A stretch of DNA of 64,000 bases from Neoceratodus forsteri (lineage: Eukaryota; Chordata; Ceratodontiformes; Ceratodontidae). The stretch spans positions 56,314,001-56,378,000 of the forward strand of contig JADMNL010000028.1 of assembly GCA_016271365.2 (NCBI GenBank), read 5' to 3'. Positions 10,000-19,069 of the stretch are shown here, in pieces. The first letter of the stretch is position 1. Each line of letters begins with the position of its first letter. The notes beneath the pieces were generated by a model. It ran no database searches, was not told the DNA's origin, and was given only the letters and a program-made list of their open reading frames with translations. Made by a program: the position numbers and the translations under genes.

Positions 10000-11738
10000 C
10001 TTCACCTGGCTTTTGTTTCCCAGGGCATTACTTTGCACCTTTTCCATTGAATACAAGCTGCCATACTTCTGACCATTCCTCCAACCTTGCCAAGTCCCTT
10101 CTCATCCTTTCCATGCCTCCTTGTGTATCAACCCTGTTGCAGGTCTTTGTGTCATCTGCAAAGAGGCATACTTTTCCTTCAGTCCCTCTGCAATGTCACT
10201 TATAAAGACATTAAAAGGACTGGACCCAGTACTGAACCCTGCGGTACCCCACTAGTAACCCCTCTTTCTTCAGAGGGGACTCCATTTACAATTACCTTCT
10301 GTGTCCTGTTGCTCAGCCAATATTTTAGCCAGGCTACCACCTTGGAACCAACTCCCATGCTGGTTAATTTGACTACTAATCTTTTGTGTGGGACTGTGTC
10401 AAATGCCTTGCTAAAGTCTAGGTAGGCTATGTCCACAGCCCCTCCCTGGTCTACTACTTTGGTCACCCAGTCAAAGAAATCTATTAGATTCATCTGACAT
10501 TACCTTCCCGCTGTGAACCAATGCTGCCTTGGGTCCTGTGTCCCACTGGCCTCTAGGTACTCAGCAGTTCTTTCCTTCAGAAGTGATTCCATCACTTTCC
10601 CTACCACAGAGGTCAGACTGACAGGTCTGTAGTTTCCTGCCTCTGTCTTGGTTCCACTTTTGTGAAGGGGAATCCTATCCACCTTCTTCCAGTCCTTGGG
10701 TACCACACCAACCTCCCATGATTTGTTAAAAAGCGTAGTCAGTGGTGTCACTAGTTCTCTGCTTAATTCTTTTAGAATTCTGGGGTGAATTTCATCTGGC
10801 CCCATTGCTTTGTCCACCTTCAGTTTTAGGAGTTCTTTCAGAATCCTTTCTTCTGTGAAAGGACTGGGATCAACCCCCTTCTCCCGAGTGCTTCTGTTAA
10901 TTGGATTGGGCACCTCCCCCACTTCCTCTTTTCTGGATACTGAACAGAAGTATTCATTCATTATCCCTGCTTTTTCACTGTCACTCTCTGCCCACCCACC
11001 ATCCATTCTATTCAGCCTCACTATCCCTCTCTTTGTCTTTCTACACTCCCTGATATGCCTATAAAAGGTTTTGTCCCCCTTCTTAACCGAGTTAGCTACA
11101 GTATCTTTTCCTCAGTTTGTGCCTTTGCTATTCTGACTACCCTCCCTGCTTCCTTCTGCCTTAACTGTTACAGTTCTCTGTCCTGCTCCTTCTGTGTTTC
11201 CTTATACTTCCTAAATGCTATCTTTTTCTCCCTAACCTTCACCGCCACCTCTTTTGAGAACCATAGTGGCTTTTTCTTTCATTTTGATTTGTTTATTTGC
11301 TTCACACAAAGGCTTGTTGCCTCTGTGATGGCAGTGATGATATTTGCCTATTGTTGCTCCACCCCTCCTTCTAGCCTGTTTGCTAGTGCTTTCCTAAAGC
11401 ACTGTCCCATCTTGCCAAAGTCAGCCCTCCTGAAGTCCAGAACCCTCACTTTTGTATGGTTTGACTCTGTAGCAGAGTTTATCATAAACCACACTGTTTG
11501 GTGGTCTCTTGTTCCCAAATGGCTACCCACTTCTACATCTGAGATCCTCTCACTGTCCCCATTTAAGAGTATGAGGTCTAAGATAGCTCCCTCACGAGTG
11601 GGTTCCAAAACTAGCTGTTTGAGGCATGCCACCGAAAGGGAATCAAGAATGGCCCTGCTTTTGGATGTGGCTGCCTCAAAGGTGCTCCAGTTAACATCTG
11701 GCATGTTAAGGTCCCCCATCAACAGTATCTCCTTTTTC
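10000..11738 (-). pseudogene. CR1 LINE: RT and endonuclease 3' half, split by DIRS-2
   Basis: On the minus strand, from 11738 downward, the parts in order are: end of the endonuclease (ILLMGDLNMPDVNW with the catalytic D and N, then GTRDHQTVW where active copies have SDH), the linker LDFRRADFGKMGQ, then RT (GPDEIHPRILKELS, GNYRPVSLTSVVGKVMES, AYLDFSKAFDTVPHKRL, SGVPQGSVLGPVL). The RT active site LFADDTK is present near 10143-10170 but in another frame. Several frameshifts and a stop make it non-functional. Its 5' half lies at 17387-19009, beyond DIRS-2; the (TTG)n tract and R copy 1 adjoin its other end. Confidence 0.85.
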
Positions 11739-11900
11739 AAACAACATGAAGTCTTGCTATATTATGACATATGCAGTTAGTCCCAACCTTAGAACTGCTC
11801 CGAGGTGAAAGAGTTAACTTCCATGCCAGGCATGGAATCTTGTGCTCGAGCTCGGTTAGAAACTCTGTCTATTGTTCTTCAAACTCAAACTGTCAGATTC
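11739..11900 (+). repeat. DIRS-2 left inverted terminal repeat
   Basis: Starts AAACAACATGAAGTCTTGC and ends near CTGTCAGATTC. It contains the 19-bp palindrome TTCCATGCC-A-GGCATGGAA. Reverse complement of 17190-17347. Confidence 0.9.
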
Positions 11901-12304
11901 TTTACTCCGCCTCACTGAACGGTCGCTCCGGAGATTTTTCCTGCTGCTCGGTTCATTTTGTCGTTAAAAAGTGTAAATTCTCGGTTTTTAAACCGCATTT
12001 TGTCTATTTTAAACCGCAACCGGTCAGTTCAAGCTCTGTCTGTGGTATCGTAAGTAATAGATAGGTTTTACATTATTCTGTGTGGAACTTGCGAACGATC
12101 ATTATCGGTTCGGTTTGAACCGATCGGGTTGTTGTTAAACTTATTAAATTACTATTTAGAGTGCGGTCCCCGGTTCTTATCAGTTCTAAAAAAAAACGGA
12201 TTTCATTACGGTTTTTTCCACGACCTGTGACACGGTTAGGAACCGATAAGGGTGTCTTTAGCGGCTTATTCGTTAATGGGCAAGTTGTTGGTTGAGCTGG
12301 CACT

Positions 12305-13888
12305 ATGTCTGAGAAACCCAAAGAAAAACCGGGCCCACTGGTTTCAGCACTGTAGTGTCTGTGGGGAAGCTCACAAGGCTGACCCACACCATGTGTTTAT
12401 TGTCTGGGGTTTGACCACCTCAATGCAGACTGCCAGGATTTGCAAGATTTCCCTGCAGCTACCCTGGATAAGAGAGTTGGTAGGCTCAGGAACGAGAGGC
12501 CAAGAAGTCCGCTGACCTGATGGCCAGCCTGGTTCGGTGCCAACCGAACCAGAGGGAGTGCCCTCTGACCAGGGCGAGACTTCTTCGGGCAATCGGAGAG
12601 CTGACTCGGAGGAGTCAATCCCAGTAAAAAGGACTAGAAAGTCAGCAGGTGTGGAGCCAAAAATTCCTTCTCCAACTGCTGCAGAGATAGCCAAAGCAAT
12701 CAGAATTGTCCAGTCGCTTTCCCCGGTTCCGACCGAACCGGCACCAACAGGTAAGAGGTCGGTCGGTGCCACCGGTTCAAGAATATGATATAGAGGAATT
12801 TTATGAACCGGGGAGGGAGGAAGATTATGAAGAGAGTGAATGTGATTTTGAAAGTCTGGATGTGCCCATTGAACGGACATCTCCCCAGACAGACCTTTGA
12901 GATGTCTCCCCTTGGCTTTTGAGTCCCTTCTCATTTTATGTTTTATAAAAGGTGGCTGAAACCCTCCAGCTTCCTTTGGAAGAAGCTGTGGATGAACAGG
13001 AGGAGCCTGACTATGTGGAAATGATGGATATCCCAGAGTTCAGGAGATTGTCTATTCCTTACATAAATCTTTAGGAACAGACAATAAAGATTTTAAAAGC
13101 TCCTCACACTATACCTCCTGTGGACAAAAAGTGGACAGAGGTACACATTGTCAGGCCCTGATACGGAGTTCCTTTTCACAACAATGCAGCCATGTTGGGG
13201 TAGTGCAGGCTGCAGCCTGTGATAAGGCAAATGTTCCCTTGGCTTCACACCCCCCTGACAAGGACTCCAGGAGGATTGATGCCATGGCAAAGAAACAGTA
13301 CATGGCAGCATCCTTGGGACTCAGACAGGCAAATTATATGGCCTATGTTGCAAGATATCAGAAATCCAGATGGGATACTGTTATGGCTCTAGCGAAACAG
13401 GTCCCTGCCCAGCTTGCCAAGGAGCTGGAGCAGGTAGCTGCTGATGGTATTGAAGCATCCAAGGTGCAATTCCATGCTGCAGTGGACTCTAATGATGTAT
13501 CTTCAAGAGTCATGGCTACATCTGTGGCTTCAGAATGGCTTGGCTCAGGTGTACTAGCCTGTCACAGGATACCCAGGCTAAGGCCATGGATTTTCCTGTT
13601 GAGGGAAATCTGTTTGGGGTGCAGACAGAGAATTACATGGAGAAAATGGATGAGTATAGAACTACCTATAGGAGTGCACAGGCCAAGGAAAGGCAGGCCA
13701 CTCCTCAAAGGCAGTCTTCCAGGGGCAGGGGCAGGCCTCTTCACAGGCCTTTCTACCAAGCCCAGGCCTCCTCTTCAGCCTATGCTCAGAGGGGGTTCTT
13801 CAGAGGGAGAGGCAGACGGGCTACGAGCAGGCCTGCTCCCACCCCCCCAGCCCAAAGCCCCTGCCAAACAAGCTCCCTGATGGGATGA
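12305..13888 (+). pseudogene. gag: DIRS-2 gag, frameshifted
   Basis: The start MSEKPK is followed at once by a base loss that throws the cysteine cluster out of frame. An acidic, proline-rich middle part (12537-12900) holds AAEIAKAIRIVQSLSPVP and EEDYEESECDFESLDVP. From 13131 a capsid-like block reads QCSHVGVVQAAACDKAN, SHPPDKDSRRIDAMAKKQY, LGLRQANYMAYVARYQKSR and LAKELEQVAADGIEASK. A further shift near 13530 moves to the frame with AMDFPVEGNLFG and the basic tail QRGFFRGRGRRATSR. Parts and order match DIRS-3, -4 and -5. The protein would be the RNA-packaging Gag; this copy cannot make it in one piece. Confidence 0.8.
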
Positions 13889-14023
13889 CCAGGGCCTGAT
13901 TCTCCATTGCCTGTAGGGGCAGGCTGGCTTACTTCATCCAGGACTGGAAGTCTTTAACATCAGATAAGTGGGTCCTGGAGTAGTAAGCCAGGACTGGTTC
14001 TCAGCTTCAAAAAATTTCCAAAG

Positions 14024-15826
14024 ATGAGAGCCAGATCCTTTCCACCTGCAAATCCATCAGAGGCTCTTGCCCTAGAAACAGAAGTTTCAACCCTCCTGGC
14101 TCTCAGAGCTGTAGAAAGGGTTCTTCCCCTACACCAGGGCAAAGGACTGTACTCCAGGTACTTCCTTACCCCAAAAAAGACAGGAGAATGGCGGCCCATC
14201 CTGGATCTCCGATACCTAAACAAGCACCTTTTAAAACCAAGATTCAAAATGGTGACTCTGGGAATTATTTTACCCTCTCTAAGGCCAGGGGACTGGCTAG
14301 TGTCCCTGGACCTCAAGGATGCCTACTTCCATGTTCTCATCAGAAGCTCCCACCGAAAGTACCTCAGATTCGAACTGCCCTCAGGCCATTACCAGTTCAG
14401 AGCAATGCCCTTCGGTCTCACCTCTGCCCCAAGGGTATTCACGAAATGCCTGGCAGTAGCAGTTGCTCATTTAAGAAGGCAAAAGATTGCCATCTTTCCT
14501 TACTTGGATGACTGGCTCATAGTGGGCCAGTCTCCAGTACAAGTCAAATTACACCTTCAGGTTACTCAGCAGCTGCTTACTTCTCTAGGTTTCCTTCTCA
14601 ATCTCCCAAAGTCAGTTCTAAAGCCTGTTCAGCTACTCACCTTCATAGGTGCAGAACTGAACACTCAACAGGCCAGAGCCTTCCTTCCTCTGGAAAGAGC
14701 AAGGACCCTGGTTTCTCTGGCCTCCTCCTTCATTTTGCAGGTCTCTCGACCAGCAAGGCATTTTCTGCATCTCCTGGGGCACATGGCTGCTTCCACAGCA
14801 GTAGTGCAGGGAGCAAGATTTCAGATGAGGGACATTCAGTTCCATTTGAGAGCCTTCTGGTCTCAAAAGAGAGATCCTCTAACCAAATTGATCCCAGTAA
14901 CTCGAACCCTGATCCAGGCCCTGCAGTGGTGGCAGGATCAGAGGAATCTGAGACAAGGGGTTCTTTTCATCCCTCAGTCTCACTCTTTGACCCTTACTAC
15001 AGATGCATCCCTCTTGGTGTGGGGAGCTCACATGGGCAACCTCACCACCCAGGGATTGTGGTCCCCTCAGGAATCTCTGCTCTACATCAACCTGTTGGAA
15101 CTCAGAGCAGTTTTTCTAGCACTTCAAGCTTTTTCCACATCAGTCCAGAACAGAGTGGTTCAGATCAGGATGGACAACACTACCACAATGTGGTACATCA
15201 ACAAGCAAGGGGGCACTTGGTCTACGGCCTTGTGCACCAAAGCAATGAAGTTGTGGTCTCTAGCTTATTCCCTGAACACCTCCCTTATTGCAGTTCACCT
15301 CCCAGGCAAGGACAATGTCCTGGCAGATGCTCTCAGCAGGATTTCCCAGGGCCATCACAAATGGTCACTGGACCCCCTAATTTTGGAGGTGGTATTTGCC
15401 AGGTGGGGCACTACTCAGATAGATCTTTTTGCAGCCCCAGACAATCACCAACTTCCTCTTTTTTGCTGCAGGCCCCCAGTGTTGGGCTCAGTCCTTCTGG
15501 ATGCCTTTCTTCTCAACTGGGAAGGGAAGTTTCTCTATGCTTTTCCCCCCTTCCCTCTCCTGTTCAAGGTGCTAGTCAAAATCAGATCTCAACCTTGCAA
15601 GATGATCCTGATTGCTCCAGATTGGGCCAGACAGCCCTGGTATCCACTCCTTTTGTCCTTAGCAGTCCACTTTCCCCTGTGTCTCCCCAGGAATCACAAT
15701 CTGTTAACCTGTGCCCAGGGGAGGGTTTGGTACCCGAATCTCAAATCTCTCAATCTCAAGGCCTGGCTCTTGAAGAGTTCGAGTTTGCTGACCTATATCT
15801 TTCCAAAGGTGTACTCGATATCTTGA
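14024..15826 (+). CDS. DIRS-2 reverse transcriptase/RNase H
   Basis: This 600-codon open frame would copy element RNA into DNA and remove the RNA strand. RT landmarks are GEWRPILDLRYLNKHL (residues 54-69), SLDLKDAYFHV with catalytic D96, FRAMPFGLTSAPRVF (125-139) and the active site YLDD at 160-163. RNase H landmarks are TDASLLVWGA with D327, LLELRAV with E359, RMDNTTTMWYIN with D384 and VLADALSR with D435. The tail (about 460-600; IDLFAAPDNHQLP, then MILIAPDWARQPW) is conserved in DIRS proteins and has been compared with Dam-type methyltransferases, a comparison I recall but cannot test. The first ATG is unlikely to be the true start: related copies show QDWKSLTSDKWVLE upstream, lost here through a one-base deletion near 13978. 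It overlaps the recombinase frame. Confidence 0.9.
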   Translation: MRARSFPPANPSEALALETEVSTLLALRAVERVLPLHQGKGLYSRYFLTPKKTGEWRPILDLRYLNKHLLKPRFKMVTLGIILPSLRPGDWLVSLDLKDAYFHVLIRSSHRKYLRFELPSGHYQFRAMPFGLTSAPRVFTKCLAVAVAHLRRQKIAIFPYLDDWLIVGQSPVQVKLHLQVTQQLLTSLGFLLNLPKSVLKPVQLLTFIGAELNTQQARAFLPLERARTLVSLASSFILQVSRPARHFLHLLGHMAASTAVVQGARFQMRDIQFHLRAFWSQKRDPLTKLIPVTRTLIQALQWWQDQRNLRQGVLFIPQSHSLTLTTDASLLVWGAHMGNLTTQGLWSPQESLLYINLLELRAVFLALQAFSTSVQNRVVQIRMDNTTTMWYINKQGGTWSTALCTKAMKLWSLAYSLNTSLIAVHLPGKDNVLADALSRISQGHHKWSLDPLILEVVFARWGTTQIDLFAAPDNHQLPLFCCRPPVLGSVLLDAFLLNWEGKFLYAFPPFPLLFKVLVKIRSQPCKMILIAPDWARQPWYPLLLSLAVHFPLCLPRNHNLLTCAQGRVWYPNLKSLNLKAWLLKSSSLLTYIFPKVYSIS

Positions 15827-16800
15827 AGGCTTCTAGAAAGCCTTCCACCAGGGCTACTTATAATTCCAAATGGAAGAGATTTTCCATATGGTGCTCTGGC
15901 AAGAATATTTCCCCAGAGTCTGCTGGTTTGCCCACAGTTCTGGATTATATGGTACATTTGAGTTCCTTGGGGCTGAGACCAGCTACCCTAAAAGTACACC
16001 TGGCAGCCATATCTGCTTTCTTATCAGCAGGTAAACCCTCATCCCTTTCAGCTCATCCGGTATTCTCCAAGTTTTTTAAGGGGTTGCTTCACACCAACCC
16101 TCCCTTCAGGGATCTTAATGTTTGCATTGCTCAGCTAATGCAACCCCCTTTTGAACCATTGTCTTCAGCAGAGCTTAAGTACTTGACTTGGAAAACTGTG
16201 TTTTTGGTAGCCATCACTTCTGCCAGGTGCATAAGTGAACTACAAGCATTGTCAGTGGAGCCTGATTTTATTTCCTTTCATAGGGATAAAGTGGTCCTCA
16301 GAACTAACAGAAAGTTCTTGCCTAAAGTGGTCTCGGACTTTCACCTTAATCAATCCATTTCTCTCCCTGTGTACTTCACTGACCATTCCTCCTCTGGTGA
16401 GAGGAGATTACACAGTCTAGATGTCAAAAGAGCTCTTAGCTACTACATAGAGCGTACCAAGGGTCACAGGTTTGACTCCCTCCAACTGTTCCTCACTTAT
16501 GTTGAGGTGGGCAAAGGGAAACCTGCCACTAAAAGATCCATTGCCAGGTGGATTGTCTCTTGTATCCAGTTTTGTTACCAAAAACTGAGTAAGGTTCCCC
16601 CTTCAGGCCTGAGGGCTCACTCTACCAGAGGTACAGCTGCATCCCTGTCTGCAGCCAGGGACATCCCTATCATAGAGATATGTCAAGCAGCTACCTGGAA
16701 AACAGTTTACACTTTCACCAAGCATTACTTCCTGGACATTCAGGCTAGGAGTGATGCTCGGTTTGGCACAGCTGTGCTTCAGAGCCTATTTCCTAAGTAG
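14926..16800 (+). CDS. DIRS-2 tyrosine recombinase, with an N-terminal frame inside RT/RNase H
   Basis: The product should insert the circular DNA copy into the genome. The core-binding region begins about residue 280 (ADLYLSKGVLDILKASRK). Catalytic boxes are ITSAR-C-ISELQAL (434-442), HSTRG with H565 and R568, and FTKHYFLD with nucleophile Y601. By alignment with XerC/D-type enzymes and DIRS-6 (LRISEL), the first catalytic arginine should stand where C435 is, so this open frame may encode an inactive enzyme. An in-frame loss removes about six residues (PAPAWD in relatives) after NPPFR. The first 280 codons overlap RT/RNase H in another frame and are rich in S, P and Q; the real start may lie anywhere from 14926 to about 15750. 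Confidence 0.88.
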   Translation: MVAGSEESETRGSFHPSVSLFDPYYRCIPLGVGSSHGQPHHPGIVVPSGISALHQPVGTQSSFSSTSSFFHISPEQSGSDQDGQHYHNVVHQQARGHLVYGLVHQSNEVVVSSLFPEHLPYCSSPPRQGQCPGRCSQQDFPGPSQMVTGPPNFGGGICQVGHYSDRSFCSPRQSPTSSFLLQAPSVGLSPSGCLSSQLGREVSLCFSPLPSPVQGASQNQISTLQDDPDCSRLGQTALVSTPFVLSSPLSPVSPQESQSVNLCPGEGLVPESQISQSQGLALEEFEFADLYLSKGVLDILKASRKPSTRATYNSKWKRFSIWCSGKNISPESAGLPTVLDYMVHLSSLGLRPATLKVHLAAISAFLSAGKPSSLSAHPVFSKFFKGLLHTNPPFRDLNVCIAQLMQPPFEPLSSAELKYLTWKTVFLVAITSARCISELQALSVEPDFISFHRDKVVLRTNRKFLPKVVSDFHLNQSISLPVYFTDHSSSGERRLHSLDVKRALSYYIERTKGHRFDSLQLFLTYVEVGKGKPATKRSIARWIVSCIQFCYQKLSKVPPSGLRAHSTRGTAASLSAARDIPIIEICQAATWKTVYTFTKHYFLDIQARSDARFGTAVLQSLFPK

Positions 16801-16838
16801 GTTCTGGCCCTCCTCCATGGAGGTACTGCTGTGTAGTC

Positions 16839-16938
16839 TGCATATGTCATAATATAGCAAGACTTCATGTTGTTTGAAGAAAAAATTACTCACCTTAGTA
16901 ATGTTGTTTCTTCTAATGGAGTCTTGCTATATTATGAC
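16839..16938 (+). repeat. DIRS-2 internal complementary region (ICR)
   Basis: Reads as the reverse complement of the left end (GACTTCATGTTGTTTG) followed by the reverse complement of the right end (GAAGAAAAAATTACTCACC through GGAGTCTTGCTATATTATGAC). It lies just after the recombinase stop. Confidence 0.92.
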
Positions 16939-17189
16939 CTCCCACTGCCTGCACTCTCTCAGAACCTCTGTTTTGGGATGTGGGTGGGCAGTGCAGTGTT
17001 GGCACTTTTAATTGCCCACTTTGTTTTTTCTCCACCCATTTCTGGGGTGTTTACTGTTGTGTTGTCATTTTTTGGATCCCCTGACTTGAGTCTTGGTTTT
17101 GGGACCAAAAGATGTGTTAATATTTTAGTAGCCATTTGGCTAGTGTAGGTTTACAGCTTCCACACAGAACCTTAGTGAGTTTTCCTCGT

Positions 17190-17386
17190 AAAGATCTGAC
17201 AGTTTGAGTTTGAAGAACAACAGACAGAGTTTCCAACTGAGCTCGCGCTCAAGATTCCATGCCTGGCATGGAAGTTAACTCTTTCACCTCCGGAGCAGTT
17301 CTAAGGTTGGGACTAACTGCATGTGTGTAATATAGCAAGACTCCATTAGAAGAAACAACATTACTAAGGTGAGTAATTTTTTCTTC
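17190..17386 (+). repeat. DIRS-2 right inverted terminal repeat
   Basis: Reverse complement of the left repeat up to about 17347, then an unpaired extension of about 40 nt ending TTTTTTCTTC. Confidence 0.9.
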
Positions 17387-17800
17387 TCTGTCATCCTAAG
17401 TATGCCTTCTATCATATCCTTGTCCATTCCTTCCCCCTGACATGGGGGTCTATATACAACCCCTGTGCAGATTGTGGTGCCATTTCCTGTCTCTAAGGTG
17501 ACCCACAGTGCCTCCTCTCCTCCCTGTTTACTCTTTTGTTCAAGTTGCTTTTATCCCTTCCCTTACATCGAGAGCTACTGCCCCCCTTCTGCCCTCCCTG
17601 TCTCTCCTGTAGGTTGCGTACCCTGGTATGTTAACATCCCTGTCATGGTTCTCTGTGTACCATGTTTCTGTGTCTGCTGCAATATCCAGGCATCCCTCTT
17701 CCATCAAGGCCACCAGTTCAGGGAGCTTGTTGCCCAGACTACGGGCGTTGGTACTCATTACCCTCCATTTCTTGATGACCTTACCCCTTTTTGCCCCATC
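17387..17800 (-). pseudogene. CR1 endonuclease, N-terminal part, upstream of the DIRS-2 break
   Basis: From 17800 downward the minus strand encodes the start of the CR1 endonuclease: STNARSLGNKLPELVALMEE, then IAADTETWYTENHD (catalytic E of the ETW box) and INIPGYATYRRDREG-type residues. It breaks off at the DIRS-2 right end and continues at 11738. A lost base shifts the frame before the RPP motif. Endonuclease nicks the target to prime reverse transcription; this copy cannot. Confidence 0.8.
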
Positions 17801-17946
17801 CCTGTCCTAATTGCAATTGTCACTTTCTCCATTTACCCCTGTGCTTCTCCCTGTTGACATCTCTATGTTGGTGTCTACCTCACTTAGTTCCCCGATATTT
17901 TGGGGGGTAGGATTTCCCTGCTCCTTTCCAGTGCCTCCCCCCTTGG

Positions 17947-19009
17947 CTAGTTTAAATACTTGTCAATGAAGTATTTAAATCTAGCACCTAGGATCCTGGT
18001 TCCCCTCCTGGACAGATGCAGACCATCATGCCAGTATAGGCCTGCATCCCTCCAGGTGGACCCCCAGTCTCCAATGAAGTCAAATCCCTGAGCTCTGCAC
18101 CAGTTTTTCAACCACTGATTGAATCCCTTGGTGTGGAGCACCCTAGCCTCACCTGTGCCATAGACAGGCAGCGCCTCCAAGAAGTTTACTGTGTGTGCTA
18201 ATTGTCTAAGGCCCCTTCCCATCTCCACAAACACTTCTTGCACTGCTCTGATCCCTTTCTTACCCAGGTCATTTGTCTCTACGTGGACAATGACATCCAG
18301 CTCCCTCCCCTGTGCAGCTGCTCCTGCAGTCCTCAGGATTCATTCTCTGTCTCTCCAAGCCATGGCGCCAGGCAGGCACCTTACCCCCCTCTCTCCTTCC
18401 CCCCAGTTCTACCTTCCTAACAATGGAGTCCCTCACCAGAAGTTGTTTCCTTCCCCTGTGGGGTCCCATGCCACCCTCCTTTGGGTCTCCTTTGTGGAGG
18501 TTCCCAGCATCCTCCTTGGTCTCCACTGTGGGTGCCTCCATAGAGGAACCACACTTTTTCAGAATGGCATAGAAATTGTGGAGAGGTACAACTGGAGGGA
18601 TGAGCCTCTGTTCCACCACCCTCACCCTCCCTGAGCCCACTGTGGTCCAATCACTCTTCTTTCTTAGCAACCTCTGAGACAACAACAGTGACCCTGGTGG
18701 TCCCTGGGTGGGAGAGGAGGTCCCACAAATCCTGGCCAACTCAGCCTGGAGATGAGCAACCTCCTCCCTCAGCCCAGAGAGGTGTTTGCAGATGGGACAA
18801 CACTGCGTCCTCCAAAAATCTCCCGGAAGACTTCTGCTCCACAATTTAGACGTTGATGTGCTGGAAACCTTGTACAGGGTTTGGTTTTCAGTGATTTTGA
18901 TTGAGATTGTAGAGGTTTTTAGATCTCCAATGAGGAGCTCTGAGTTCAGGCTGCCATTCGGCTTGGTTGCATCATCAGACATCACTGCAGCCATTTTCAC
19001 TGACCTCAC
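17947..19009 (-). pseudogene. CR1 ORF1 with SGNH-type esterase domain, frameshifted
   Basis: The minus strand starts near 19009 and runs through CCPICKHLSGLREEVAHLQAE (zinc-binding cysteines, then a short coiled coil), a WTTVGSGRVRVVEQR block, and then an esterase domain. Esterase motif I reads VRDS where the intact copy at 42067-43014 has IGDS, so the conserved glycine is lost. After a frameshift near 18250 the rest is RQLAHTVNFLEALPVYG, FIGDWGSTWRD and WHDGLHLSRRG (the D-x-x-H motif). Zinc-finger and esterase domains in ORF1 are known for CR1-like elements. Together with 10000-11738 it makes one CR1 copy split by DIRS-2. Confidence 0.8.
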
Positions 19010-19069
19010 AAAGACCCTTGTTACAGTGGCCCACCACCACCACCTCTCTTGGAAACCTTAGGTGCTCTG

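Larger units (their letters stand above)
11739..17386 (+). mobile_element. DIRS-2: full-length family 1 DIRS retrotransposon, best preserved of its family
   Basis: This 5.65-kb element has inverted terminal repeats at 11739-11900 and 17190-17386 and an ICR at 16839-16938. It has an open RT/RNase H frame (600 codons) and an open recombinase frame (624 codons), but gag is frameshifted. It interrupts a minus-strand CR1 inside the endonuclease coding region: the left flank ends CAGTATCTCCTTT and the right flank resumes CTGTCATCC. Comparison with the uninterrupted CR1 at 41490-41540 shows no target duplication, as expected for integration by a tyrosine recombinase. A TTC can be assigned to either end. 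Confidence 0.93.

Noticed and set aside
18269..19009. A possible host gene of 246 codons on the minus strand.
   Set aside because: It is CR1 ORF1: zinc cysteines, coiled coil and esterase order match the other CR1 copies.
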